From: Lacimicrobium alkaliphilum
Lineage (GTDB): Bacteria > Pseudomonadota > Gammaproteobacteria > Enterobacterales > Alteromonadaceae
Direction of reading: 5' to 3'
DNA: 64,000 nucleotides
Assembly (NCBI RefSeq): GCF_002591895.1
Contig: NZ_NISX01000012.1
Span: 1 to 64,000, forward strand
Shown here: positions 38,596-47,000 of the stretch, piece by piece
Layout: every line of letters starts with the position of its first letter
How positions within the stretch are numbered: the stretch's first letter is position 1
Program-made: the position numbers and the translations under genes
The notes under the pieces: model-generated
What the model was told of the DNA's origin: nothing
Database searches by the model: none
What the model saw: only the letters and a program-made list of their open reading frames with translations

Positions 38596-39663
38596 ATGAT
38601 ACCTAATATTATCGATCCTGTAGAGGTTTCCTGGCAAAAAGAATTGGCTCAGGCATACCGGGATCCAAAAAAACTGTTAACCGACCTGAAACTGGACCCT
38701 GTCAGTTTTGAGTCTGGCTTTGCTGCCAGAAAGTTATTTCCGGTCATGGTGCCACGGCCCTTTATGCGTCGCATGCAACAGGGTAACCCCAATGACCCAT
38801 TGCTCAGACAAGTCATCACTGATGTAAAAGAGTTTACTGCTGCGCCGGGTTACAGCGAAGATCCGCTGGAAGAGCAACAAGGCGCAGTGCCCGGTTTGCT
38901 GCATAAGTATAAGAGTCGGGTGCTGATGATTATTCGGGGTGGTTGTGCAGTAAATTGCCGATACTGCTTCCGGCGCCACTTTCCCTATGAAGATAACGCG
39001 TTGTCTAAGCGGGGCTGGCAGCAGGCGCTGGACTATATTGCAGCAGATCAGAATATTAACGAAGTCATATATTCCGGCGGTGATCCGCTGATGGCTAAAG
39101 ACAACTTTCTGGGCTGGATAACTGAACAGCTTGAAGCCATTGGGCATTTACGCCGGTTACGAATACATAGCCGCTTGCCGGTGGTCATTCCTTCAAGGCT
39201 TACGGCGGAATTTCTGGACTGGTTTATCAACAGCCGTTTGACCCCTGTGTTGGTATTGCATATCAATCACGCGAATGAAATCGACGATGAGCTGACAGCA
39301 AAACTGCAACCTTTAAAACAGGCAGGCGTGACGTTATTAAATCAGGCGGTGTTGCTTAACGGTGTGAATGATTCAGTAGAAGCGCAGGTCAGACTCAGTG
39401 AGGCGTTATTCCGGGCCGGCATTCTGCCCTATTATTTGCATCTGCTGGATAAGGTGCAGGGGGCAGCACACTTTGATACACAGGAGCAACAGGCAAGAAT
39501 TTTGATGGAAGGAATAATAAGGCGTTTACCGGGTTACCTGGTTCCCAAACTCGTCAGAGAGATTGGGAACCAGCCCGGTAAAACACCTTTAGACTTACAT
39601 CTTCATCCTGGCTCTGGAAAGCCAGGTGACTTATCAGGCGAAAGTATCGATAGTCGAGCCTAA
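38596..39663 (+). CDS. epmB: EF-P beta-lysylation protein EpmB (lysine 2,3-aminomutase-like)
   Basis: A 355-residue radical-SAM, PLP-dependent enzyme that turns (S)-alpha-lysine into (R)-beta-lysine for EpmA. The iron-sulfur motif is [24 protein letters not shown] and the [13 protein letters not shown] end are also typical. It is divergent from efp. The last 30 bases overlap the 3' end of a convergent small gene (39634-39825). Confidence 0.95.
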   Translation: MIPNIIDPVEVSWQKELAQAYRDPKKLLTDLKLDPVSFESGFAARKLFPVMVPRPFMRRMQQGNPNDPLLRQVITDVKEFTAAPGYSEDPLEEQQGAVPGLLHKYKSRVLMIIRGGCAVNCRYCFRRHFPYEDNALSKRGWQQALDYIAADQNINEVIYSGGDPLMAKDNFLGWITEQLEAIGHLRRLRIHSRLPVVIPSRLTAEFLDWFINSRLTPVLVLHINHANEIDDELTAKLQPLKQAGVTLLNQAVLLNGVNDSVEAQVRLSEALFRAGILPYYLHLLDKVQGAAHFDTQEQQARILMEGIIRRLPGYLVPKLVREIGNQPGKTPLDLHLHPGSGKPGDLSGESIDSRA

Positions 39664-39825
39664 CGCAGGATCAGCCGAAGAAGGTTTTGGTACGCCAGCT
39701 GCTGAATCCAGCAGCTGAAGCGCCTGTTTGCCTTCTTCTTCCTGCTGATTCTTAGCAAGTTTTGCAGAACGCAATTCTACAGACGCGTCGGACATTCCAG
39801 AGGTGCGTGCACCTTGTAGTTCCAT
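39634..39825 (-). CDS. Small protein, possibly YjfB-like
   Basis: A 63-residue, signal-less, polar protein with AGAGGAATAAAGGT before its ATG, which supports expression. Its pattern (Ser/Ala-rich start, SAKLAKNQQEEEGKQALQLLDSA, then GSTIDTFA at the end) recalls the small YjfB 'putative motility protein' family, but the match is from memory and weak. Its 3' end overlaps the 3' end of epmB by 30 bases in the opposite direction. Confidence 0.6.
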   Translation of the reverse strand: MELQGARTSGMSDASVELRSAKLAKNQQEEEGKQALQLLDSAAGVPKPSSADPALGSTIDTFA

Positions 39826-39935
39826 ACCTTTATTCCTCTAACAGCTTGTGAGTAAAATGAAAAGCAGGCAGAATTGCCCGCCTTCGATACCTTATCGACC
39901 ATTCCTGAGTAATCTTTAGAAAAAAATTTGGAACT

Positions 39936-40256
39936 ATGCAGCCAATCATCGACAAACTGAAAGAAAATATGCAGCTGATATATCGCCGTGCACTGGATGC
40001 TGATAATGCGCTGGCCAGACTACAGCAGTCTGGCAAAGGGAAGTTCAAGCATGTTTTTGCCAAAGATGCCGGTTTTACCGTAAGCAGTAAACGCTTTTCT
40101 CCCTATGTGGAGGAATTGGGTAGAGAAGTGGTTGAGCTGGAGTCTGTGCAGGACCAGGCCGATTTTGAGGCGAGACTGGTGCCCGTCGTCAAAAAGATGG
40201 AATTGATGTTACTGACCCTTTCTAATTTTCGGCAGAGCCTGAAAGATAAGCCATAG
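39936..40256 (+). CDS. Uncharacterised small helical protein
   Basis: A 106-residue cytoplasmic protein with no signal peptide, mostly alpha-helical by composition (MQPIIDKLKENMQLIYRRALDA at the start, VVKKMELMLLTLSNFRQSLK at the end). A short GGAA element precedes the ATG. I do not recognise a family. It stands alone between epmB and another small gene on the same strand. Confidence 0.65.
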   Translation: MQPIIDKLKENMQLIYRRALDADNALARLQQSGKGKFKHVFAKDAGFTVSSKRFSPYVEELGREVVELESVQDQADFEARLVPVVKKMELMLLTLSNFRQSLKDKP

Positions 40257-40382
40257 AGACAATTGGCGGACAGAACCGGGGCGTTCTGAGTTCGCGGGTC
40301 ATGATGACGTATTTGCACCTTCTGTTGGTTTTTTATACAGCCTGAACCATACTTAGTTAAGCAATGGTCGTAGGGGCTTGTC

Positions 40383-40730
40383 ATGGAAATTAATGCAACA
40401 AGTGCAACGCTGAAGAATGATGTCAGGTTGCCGGCTGATAGAGTTGATGCCGGGAATAAAAGCAGAAACCTGAATGCTTTCGGCATTGGTGAGGCGAATA
40501 AGCCTCAGGTTGAGCTCTCTGCTCAGGCTAAAATTTTGCAGCAGTCAGAACAGCGCCAGCTGGAACGCCAGCAAAGTGCGCCGGTCAAACAAGAGAAAGA
40601 GCAGGAACCTCAGGAGCTGAATAATAATTTCGTCAGGGTGTCGAGTAGTATAGGGGAATCTTCTCAGGCCAATAATCTGAACAGCGAGAAGGCGGCAGAG
40701 CTTTATCGCTCTATTGAAAAATTACTTTGA
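40383..40730 (+). CDS. Uncharacterised small disordered protein
   Basis: A 115-residue polar protein rich in Gln, Glu, Ser and Asn, likely disordered in the middle. VELSAQAKILQQSEQRQLERQQ and the C-terminal SEKAAELYRSIEKLL are possible helices. The VELSAQAKIL wording resembles short motifs seen in some flagellar regulators, but I cannot assign it. AGGGG lies seven bases before the ATG and a terminator follows, so it is probably real. Confidence 0.6.
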   Translation: MEINATSATLKNDVRLPADRVDAGNKSRNLNAFGIGEANKPQVELSAQAKILQQSEQRQLERQQSAPVKQEKEQEPQELNNNFVRVSSSIGESSQANNLNSEKAAELYRSIEKLL

Positions 40731-40744
40731 GCGAAATTAACCAA

Positions 40745-40772
40745 CAAAGGCCGCTATTTCAGCGGCCTTTGT
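40745..40772. terminator. Bidirectional rho-independent terminator
   Basis: ACAAAGGCCGCT-ATTT-CAGCGGCCTTTGT type hairpin with flanking A and T runs, placed between convergent genes ending at 40730 and 40773. Confidence 0.88.
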
Positions 40773-41297
40773 TTATTTACCCGCAACTTCGTACTCAGCA
40801 AAGGTATCCCTGAACCATTCCCTGAGCATGTTTTTCTCATAACGCAGGGGTTCGCTGTCAAAGAACGGATTGTGTTTGTCCTGAAACGACATGTCTTTGA
40901 GTTTGACTTCCTCTTCCTGTTTCAGCGTTTGTCCCTGTGCATCCATCAATTTGTACTCAAAGGTGATACGCGGAATATCAATGCGTTTTATCAGTCTGAC
41001 ATCCGATGCGGAGTTGAGGCCCACGAAACTGCCTGGCCATACCTGCCCGGCCAGATCCAGATCTGTGACTGTCATCGTCAGTTTATACCCATCAGGCAGG
41101 GATTCGCTTAATTCATTGATATACTCTTGTAACTCTTTAGTGGTTCTCTCTCTGAATTTAGTACGTGATGCGTTGGCAGCCCGAATGTCGGTATAATTTT
41201 CTGGCTCATGCCAGGTAACTTCTACATCCGCCTTGGCCTGCACATGGCCACTGGCTGCCAGTGTTGATAAGGTCAGGATTGTTAACAGGGTCTTCAT
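40773..41297 (-). CDS. DUF3016 domain protein, exported
   Basis: A 174-residue periplasmic protein with a signal peptide (about 1-21) and one DUF3016 domain. Typical are VTWHEPENYTDI and the C-terminal EKNMLREWFRDTF. The family is common in Alteromonadales and has no known function. It is a single gene; its terminator is shared with the convergent neighbour. Confidence 0.85.
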   Translation of the reverse strand: MKTLLTILTLSTLAASGHVQAKADVEVTWHEPENYTDIRAANASRTKFRERTTKELQEYINELSESLPDGYKLTMTVTDLDLAGQVWPGSFVGLNSASDVRLIKRIDIPRITFEYKLMDAQGQTLKQEEEVKLKDMSFQDKHNPFFDSEPLRYEKNMLREWFRDTFAEYEVAGK

Positions 41298-42013
41298 TCT
41301 TTTCTCCGGGTTTCTGATTTGATTACAGGTATTATTGTTTTCTGACCATTAGTTTAGATGTTGCAACTGAATTTACCCTGAATATCGGGTTATACCAATT
41401 GAACGAAATAATTGATCACTTAGCGAGAGCTAAAAAGTTCACTGGCAAGGCATGGTCCTGAAGGTCTGGTGGGTCTAAATCGAAGGGCCATAACACAGCC
41501 AGGGGGCTTTTTAGCCTCGCCCGCAGGGAGCAACCAGAAGGGCTTATCTCTTCGTTGCCGTTTCTTGACGTAGAACGACTATGCCTTCGAAGCGCCGCCT
41601 TGACCTAAGCCCTTCTGACTAGCTCTAAGTTGACCAATTATTTCGTTCAATTGGTATTAATGCTTTGGGCCAGGCATTTGTGAGGATTTGTAATTTCCAG
41701 GTGCCTGTCGCAGCGCCCTCTGATACTCTCTCCCCGGATATTGCAGAGCACCATATTGTTTAATAAACCTATGTCAGAGCAATCTGAAAAATGTCTTATC
41801 TGAGTCTGATTGCGAAGAGATAAGGGTGCTCAATCAGGATATCCGAATAAAGAGTGAGGTTTCTCAGGTATTCCCTTCAGGCGAGATCCAAAAAAGTGCA
41901 TAAGCTGATGTTATTTTTTGATTCAGACTCACTATACCTTCAAAGGGTTACCTGGCCTTTGCACTATCTGAACTCTCACTTGAGGCGTTTTTTATTTACA
42001 TGGCACTTTTAGT
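41298..42013. other. Intergenic region holding a MITE-like element
   Basis: About 715 bases between divergent genes. The MITE-like element at 41393-41656 takes up the left part. In 41660-42013 I see no gene and no clear motif; the promoter of the mipA cluster must lie near its right end. Confidence 0.6.
41393..41656. mobile_element. MITE-like element with about 40-bp terminal inverted repeats
   Basis: The ends TACCAATTGAACGAAATAA (41393 on) and its reverse complement (ending 41656) continue as imperfect inverted repeats of about 40 bases up to AGAGCT. A TTA triplet flanks both sides (41390-41392 and 41657-41659), as expected of a target duplication. The 264-bp element has no gene, so it would move with a transposase supplied elsewhere. 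The inner part contains palindromic tracts. The same style of element is common in Alteromonadales genomes. Confidence 0.8.
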
Positions 42014-42868
42014 ATGAAAACCCTGTTACTCAGCCTATGTCTGTTTTTATCTGTATTGACATGCCGCTCCGCAGAAAGCTGCGAATACGGTGCCGGGCAA
42101 TGTGTCGATAAACAAGACTGGCAGTTTGGCCTTGCTCTGGGCATTGGTGTGCGCACGAATCCGCTGGTGGACGGCGACAATATACCTTTGTTGTTATTGC
42201 CCGATATTGCCTGGTACGGTGAGTCATTTTATCTGGATAATGATGAGTTTGGTTACCAGTGGTATGATTCAGGAGAGGTGGCACTGGAGACGTTTGTTAA
42301 CCTGAACAAAGAGGCAGCTTATTTCCGGTATTTTCATCCGTCTAATGTGTTGTTTTCGAATTTTTCCCTGAGCGCGAGTTTTATCGGGCCAGCCAGGGTC
42401 CCCCCACCTGAAGTTTCCAAAGACGATGTAGCAACGCGTCGCTGGGCTGTAAATGGTGGTGCCCGCATACACATCCGGCAGCAGCAGGGAGAATGGCAAC
42501 TCGCCGCATTGACCGATGTCAGCAGCGTTCATCACGGGCATCAACTGTCACTGAGTTACAGCAGAATGTGGCAGGCCGGGGGGTGGCGTATTGTTCTGAC
42601 TCCTTCCCTGACCTGGAAAAGCGCTGCACTGACGGATTACTATTACGGTCTGGGTGAGCGGGACGGTGTCCTTCTTTCGTATTATTTTAGCGGTGGCAGC
42701 GGCTGGCAGCCCGGATTGGATCTGACTGTGACAAAGCCTCTGTCTGAAAAGTGGCTGATGTTATTTAAAGCGAGCCATACAGAACTGCATGATGGTATGA
42801 CTGGCAGTCCATTGGTTCAGGAAGGCTCGATTAACACCCTGTTTATGGGGGCCGCTTACCGGTTCTGA
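42014..42868 (+). CDS. MipA/OmpV family outer-membrane protein
   Basis: A 284-residue beta-barrel protein with a signal peptide (about 1-20) and family traits: WQFGLALGIGVRTNPLVDGDN at the start of the mature chain, LLPDIAWYGESFYLDN, and a barrel end in MGAAYRF, with terminal Phe as the BAM signal. MipA-type proteins have been linked to murein hydrolase assembly, and OmpV-type proteins to permeability and osmotic adaptation. It is the first gene of a cluster with a DUF3019 protein and a two-component system. Confidence 0.9.
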   Translation: MKTLLLSLCLFLSVLTCRSAESCEYGAGQCVDKQDWQFGLALGIGVRTNPLVDGDNIPLLLLPDIAWYGESFYLDNDEFGYQWYDSGEVALETFVNLNKEAAYFRYFHPSNVLFSNFSLSASFIGPARVPPPEVSKDDVATRRWAVNGGARIHIRQQQGEWQLAALTDVSSVHHGHQLSLSYSRMWQAGGWRIVLTPSLTWKSAALTDYYYGLGERDGVLLSYYFSGGSGWQPGLDLTVTKPLSEKWLMLFKASHTELHDGMTGSPLVQEGSINTLFMGAAYRF

Positions 42869-42879
42869 AGAGAGTATAC

Positions 42880-43254
42880 GTGAAGCAAAATGGATTGTGG
42901 CTGACATTGTTGTTTATGCTGGGCTGGTCACAGGCCCTTCAGGCGGAACCGGCAGGTTGGCGGATTAAGCCTAACATCTGTGTGGTTGAACAGATTGGAG
43001 ATGCCTGTGAACTGCAACTGGATATCAGTTTATGGGGCGAAATCCCACAACACAGTTGTCTTTTTATACAAGATTCTCAGGTTCAGTGCTGGGCTATGCC
43101 CGATGAGAAAATCAGTATCACACTGCAATTTCGTGAGGCGTCAGTGATCAGTATGCGTGACAGTGACGACCAAACACTGCTGCAGGAAACACTGGAAATT
43201 AAGTCCCTGAGCCGGATTCGTCAGCGAGTCAGAACCCCCTGGAGCGTATTTTGA
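42880..43254 (+). CDS. DUF3019 domain protein, exported
   Basis: A 124-residue periplasmic protein with a signal peptide (about 1-22, ending LQA) and one DUF3019 domain with a likely all-beta fold. Conserved cysteines appear at ICVVEQIGDACELQL and SCLFIQDSQVQCW, four in all, probably forming disulfides. GTG at 42880 follows GAAGAGAG. It lies 11 bases after the porin gene and shares TGATG with the response regulator start. Function unknown; context suggests a sensory or accessory role with the neighbouring kinase. Confidence 0.85.
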   Translation: MKQNGLWLTLLFMLGWSQALQAEPAGWRIKPNICVVEQIGDACELQLDISLWGEIPQHSCLFIQDSQVQCWAMPDEKISITLQFREASVISMRDSDDQTLLQETLEIKSLSRIRQRVRTPWSVF

Positions 43255-43949
43255 TGGCTAATGTATTTTTAGTTGAAGATGATATCAGATTGAGTCAACT
43301 CACAGCCGACTTTCTGAACAACCATGGTCTCAGTGTCAGGCAGTTTGAAGATGGTGCCGATCTGATCGCACAGGTGCGGGAGAATCGCCCCGATATTGTG
43401 CTGCTGGACGTGATGTTGCCCGGTGAGGATGGTTTCTCCCTCTGCCGTTCTCTACGCAAGGAATATGATGGCCCGATTTTGTTTCTTACCGCCCGGGACA
43501 CTAATTTTGATCAGGTTTTAGGGCTGGAGTTGGGGGCTGATGACTATGTTATCAAACCCGTTGAGCCCAGAGTGCTACTGGCGAGAATTAATGCACTGCT
43601 GCGTCGGGTGCAGAAGGAAGCGGGTAACAGGAACCAGGACAAACTTGAGTTCGGTAAGCTTAAAATTGACCGTGCATCGAGAAAAGTAATGCTCGGTGGT
43701 GAGCCAATACAACTTACCAGTCATGAGTTTGATTTGTTGTGGATGCTGGCCGAGAACGCCTCTGAACTGGTGGATAGAGAACGTATCTACAGTGAGCTTA
43801 TTGGTCGTGAGTACGACGGTCTGGACCGTTCGGCTGATGTGCGTATCTCAAGGTTGCGCAAGAAGCTTAATGATAACCAGAAGAATCCTCAGCGCATTAA
43901 AACCATCTGGGGCAAGGGATTTTTCTTTGTTGCTGATGCCTGGGATTAA
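43254..43949 (+). CDS. OmpR-family response regulator
   Basis: A 231-residue transcription factor. The receiver domain (1-120) has Asp52 in IVLLDVMLPGEDG, Thr in FLTARD and Lys in DYVIKPVE. The winged-helix domain (about 130-228) has LTSHEFDLLWMLAENA and ADVRISRLRKKL. The overall sequence is RstA-like. The ATG at 43254 overlaps the stop of the DUF3019 gene. The cognate kinase follows after 38 bases. Confidence 0.94.
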   Translation: MANVFLVEDDIRLSQLTADFLNNHGLSVRQFEDGADLIAQVRENRPDIVLLDVMLPGEDGFSLCRSLRKEYDGPILFLTARDTNFDQVLGLELGADDYVIKPVEPRVLLARINALLRRVQKEAGNRNQDKLEFGKLKIDRASRKVMLGGEPIQLTSHEFDLLWMLAENASELVDRERIYSELIGREYDGLDRSADVRISRLRKKLNDNQKNPQRIKTIWGKGFFFVADAWD

Positions 43950-43987
43950 TACCCGAACGCCGCAATGTATTTAGGTACTATTATCTG

Positions 43988-45223
43988 ATGGCACGCCTGT
44001 TTATCAGTCTTTATCTGTTTATTGTGTTATCCCTTGTGGGGCTGGCAGCGCTATTGGATCAGGTATTCTTCGCCTCTGATAACACGACCGATCCCTGGAT
44101 CACCGCCAGCGCTGCTTTATTGTCATCCCCTGAAGAACAATCACCGGAACACCAATTAACGCGAGCAGGCCTGGTGGTGCGCTGGATGGAAGCGGATTCG
44201 ATTGCCTGGCCCGATGATATGCAAAAGCGCTTGCAGCAAGGAAAGTCGGTGATCCTGCATGATCCCAATTATGGGCAGCAAGTCTATAAGCTATACCCTG
44301 ACAACCAGTTGATGCAGGTCTATAGTCCGGATAATCGCACCGCCGATTTCTGGCTGTACAGTAGTGTATTTTTTGGCTTGCTTGCCGCGTTATTGTCGTT
44401 GTGGATCTGGCCACTATGGCGGGATCTGTTGAAGCTCAAGAAAGCATCCAGCTCATTGCAACAGGACGGTTCTTTACCCGCTTTGTCGGTGAATCCGGCG
44501 TCGGCGCTGGCCGGGATCATGGGATCTTTCAATCAGCTCAGCATTCAGATCAAATCCCTGCTTCAGCGTCAGCGTGAACTTACCGGTGCCGTGGCCCACG
44601 AGTTGCGTACGCCGTTGTCCAGACTGAAGTTCGCGCTGGCGGCCGAGCCTCAGCCTGGCTCTTCACCCTGGCAGGATATGAACCGGGATGTGGCCGAACT
44701 TGAGAGTTTGATTCAGGAAATGCTCGACTATGCCAGCATGGAGCATACGGCACCGGAAATGGACTATTCAGTATTACCCCTGAATGAGCTGATTGATTCT
44801 GTAATCGGACGACTCAGGTCGCCCGAAAATGAAAACATTGACATTGACGTGCAGACAACCCATGTGGAATTGCTCGGTGATGGCTATTTTGTGCAGCGGG
44901 CGCTACAGAACGTGTTACAAAATGCTCTGCGTTATGCCCGCCACAGAATTTCTGTGAGTATTGAAAAGAGCAGCGACTCAATCACCATTCTGGTGGACGA
45001 CGACGGCCCGGGAGTAGCAGAGGAAGATCGCGAACGGATCTTCGAGCCATTTTTTCGTCCCGATAACAGCCGCGCCAGAAAGCGCGGTGGGGCGGGGCTG
45101 GGGTTGGCGATTGTTAGCCGCATTCAGCAGTGGCACGAAGGCCGTTGCGAGGTGCAGCGCTCCCCGTCAGGCGGCGCTCGCTTTATGCTATCGTATCCGA
45201 CCCGTTACCAGGAGCTACAATAA
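43988..45223 (+). CDS. Sensor histidine kinase (RstB-like)
   Basis: A 411-residue membrane kinase with two membrane segments (about 4-24 and 121-142), a periplasmic sensor of about 95 residues, a linker, HisKA with His204 in AVAHELRTPLSRLKFAL, and HATPase (VDDDGPGV, GAGLGLAIV). It pairs with the preceding OmpR-type regulator. The clustering suggests that the kinase monitors the envelope, with the MipA/OmpV and DUF3019 proteins as target or co-sensor. It ends two bases before the convergent purD stop. Confidence 0.93.
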   Translation: MARLFISLYLFIVLSLVGLAALLDQVFFASDNTTDPWITASAALLSSPEEQSPEHQLTRAGLVVRWMEADSIAWPDDMQKRLQQGKSVILHDPNYGQQVYKLYPDNQLMQVYSPDNRTADFWLYSSVFFGLLAALLSLWIWPLWRDLLKLKKASSSLQQDGSLPALSVNPASALAGIMGSFNQLSIQIKSLLQRQRELTGAVAHELRTPLSRLKFALAAEPQPGSSPWQDMNRDVAELESLIQEMLDYASMEHTAPEMDYSVLPLNELIDSVIGRLRSPENENIDIDVQTTHVELLGDGYFVQRALQNVLQNALRYARHRISVSIEKSSDSITILVDDDGPGVAEEDRERIFEPFFRPDNSRARKRGGAGLGLAIVSRIQQWHEGRCEVQRSPSGGARFMLSYPTRYQELQ

Positions 45224-45224
45224 T

Positions 45225-46514
45225 CTAGTTTTTGTGCTCTCTGGCAATGGCGCGCCAGGCAATGTCTTTGCGACAGAACATGTCTTGCCAGCTGATTGTG
45301 GAAGTCAGCTGATAGGCTTGCTGCTGAGCTTCGCTGACCGTCTTACCCAAGGCCGTAGCGCAGAGCACGCGGCCGCCATTGGTCACCACCTTACCGTCCA
45401 GTAAGCTGGTACCGGCATGAAAAACTTTCGCGCTCTGAGACTCACCTTCGCCAAGCCCACTGATTTCAAGTCCTTTGGCGTAGCTTCCCGGATAACCGCC
45501 GGCTGCCAGCACGACGCCGACAGCGGCACGAGGATTAAAGTGTATTTCGGCCTGATCCAGCTTCCCGTCCAGAGCCTGATTGCATAATGACACCAGGTCT
45601 GATTCCAGACGCAACATAATTGGCTGCGTTTCCGGGTCACCAAATCGGCAGTTGTACTCAATCACCTTAGGGCTGCCATCTTCACCAATCATTAATCCGG
45701 CATATAAGAAACCGGTATAGGGATGGCCCTCAGCGGCCATGCCTTTCACCGTAGGGTAAATGACTTCATCCAGAATGCGTTGATGGATTTCGGGAGTGAC
45801 AACAGGCGCCGGAGAATAGGCGCCCATACCACCGGTGTTAGGCCCGGTATCGCCATCACCCACTCTCTTGTGATCCTGGCTGGTGGCAAAAGACAAAACA
45901 TTTTTGCCATCCACCATTACAATAAAACTGGCTTCCTCACCTTCGAGGAATTCCTCAATGACCACTCTGCTTCCTGCATCACCGAAGGCATTATCAGCGA
46001 GCATATCGCGAATGGCGGCTTCGGCATCGGCTTCAGTAGTCGCCACGATCACACCTTTGCCTGCAGCCAGACCATCGGCTTTAACCACAATCGGTGCACC
46101 CTGGGCTTTTACGTAGGCGATAGCGGAATCAATCTCAGTAAAGGTCTGGTAGCTTCCGGTAGGAATCTTATGTCGGGCAAGAAAGTCTTTGGTAAAAGCC
46201 TTCGAACCTTCTAGCTGTGCGGCACCCTTAGTTGGGCCAAAACAGCGCAATCCGGCTTCTGTGAATTTGTCTACAACGCCCTCAACCAAAGGTGCCTCCG
46301 GGCCGACTATGGTCAGTTCAATGTTATTTTTATGGGCAAAGTCCAGTAAATTATCGATATCTTCGGCGCCGATAGCGACATTTTCCAGTTTGTTCTCGGT
46401 GGCAGTGCCAGCGTTACCCGGGGCAACATAAACCCTGTTAACCTGAGCCGACTGTGCTGCTTTCCAGGCCAGAGCGTGTTCACGGCCACCACCACCAATA
46501 ATCAATATATTCAT
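45225..46514 (-). CDS. purD: Phosphoribosylamine--glycine ligase
   Basis: A 429-residue ATP-grasp enzyme that forms glycinamide ribonucleotide, the second step of de novo purine synthesis. Typical are MNILIIGGGGREHALAWKA at the start, GPEAPLVEG, VKADGLAAGKGV (ATP-binding) and EYNCRFGDPETQ. AAGGGAAATAAA precedes the ATG. It lies downstream of purH on the same strand but separated by 486 bases of repeats. Confidence 0.97.
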   Translation of the reverse strand: MNILIIGGGGREHALAWKAAQSAQVNRVYVAPGNAGTATENKLENVAIGAEDIDNLLDFAHKNNIELTIVGPEAPLVEGVVDKFTEAGLRCFGPTKGAAQLEGSKAFTKDFLARHKIPTGSYQTFTEIDSAIAYVKAQGAPIVVKADGLAAGKGVIVATTEADAEAAIRDMLADNAFGDAGSRVVIEEFLEGEEASFIVMVDGKNVLSFATSQDHKRVGDGDTGPNTGGMGAYSPAPVVTPEIHQRILDEVIYPTVKGMAAEGHPYTGFLYAGLMIGEDGSPKVIEYNCRFGDPETQPIMLRLESDLVSLCNQALDGKLDQAEIHFNPRAAVGVVLAAGGYPGSYAKGLEISGLGEGESQSAKVFHAGTSLLDGKVVTNGGRVLCATALGKTVSEAQQQAYQLTSTISWQDMFCRKDIAWRAIAREHKN

Positions 46515-47000
46515 TTTATTTCCCTTAGATCCTATAGCGCAGAATTATTTAGCATCGTAGCCCGTCAAGCAACGCAGTAATTTGTGAGTTTTCCTGGATG
46601 CACTTCACTCTATACAGACTATGTTTAATTACCTCTCGCAGTGGCGCTGGGGCTTTATAGCGCCAGATTTGTATTTCTCTGCGGCTTTGCGCCTCCGCGA
46701 GATTTAATATAATCACAGGACCACGGAGTTGTAGGGGCGAATTTATTCGCCTGACAACGCCAGTTTAGGCATACCAGCCAATAATAAATTGAACCCTATA
46801 ACAAATGGCTCTTCTGTGCGCTCTCAGCGTCTTTGCGAGATCGAATTTAACCACGAAAAACACTAAACCCACGAACAAATAACCATCTCTCGCAGAGGCG
46901 CAGAGAAAACAGGACTTAACCCATTAAATCTCTGCGAACTCAGCGGCTCCGCGGTGAATATTGTTTTAAACCTCCGTGCCTCTGTGGTTAGTAATTCAGA
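46515..47000. repeat. Repeat-filled spacer between purH and purD
   Basis: No gene. About 46625-46990 consists of many copies, in both orientations, of the 'ctctgcg..cctctgcgagat' and 'ttaaccacgaaaaacac' families also found at 541-575, 7213-7785 and 12494-13119. Neither a clear terminator nor a clear purD promoter could be identified. Confidence 0.7.
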
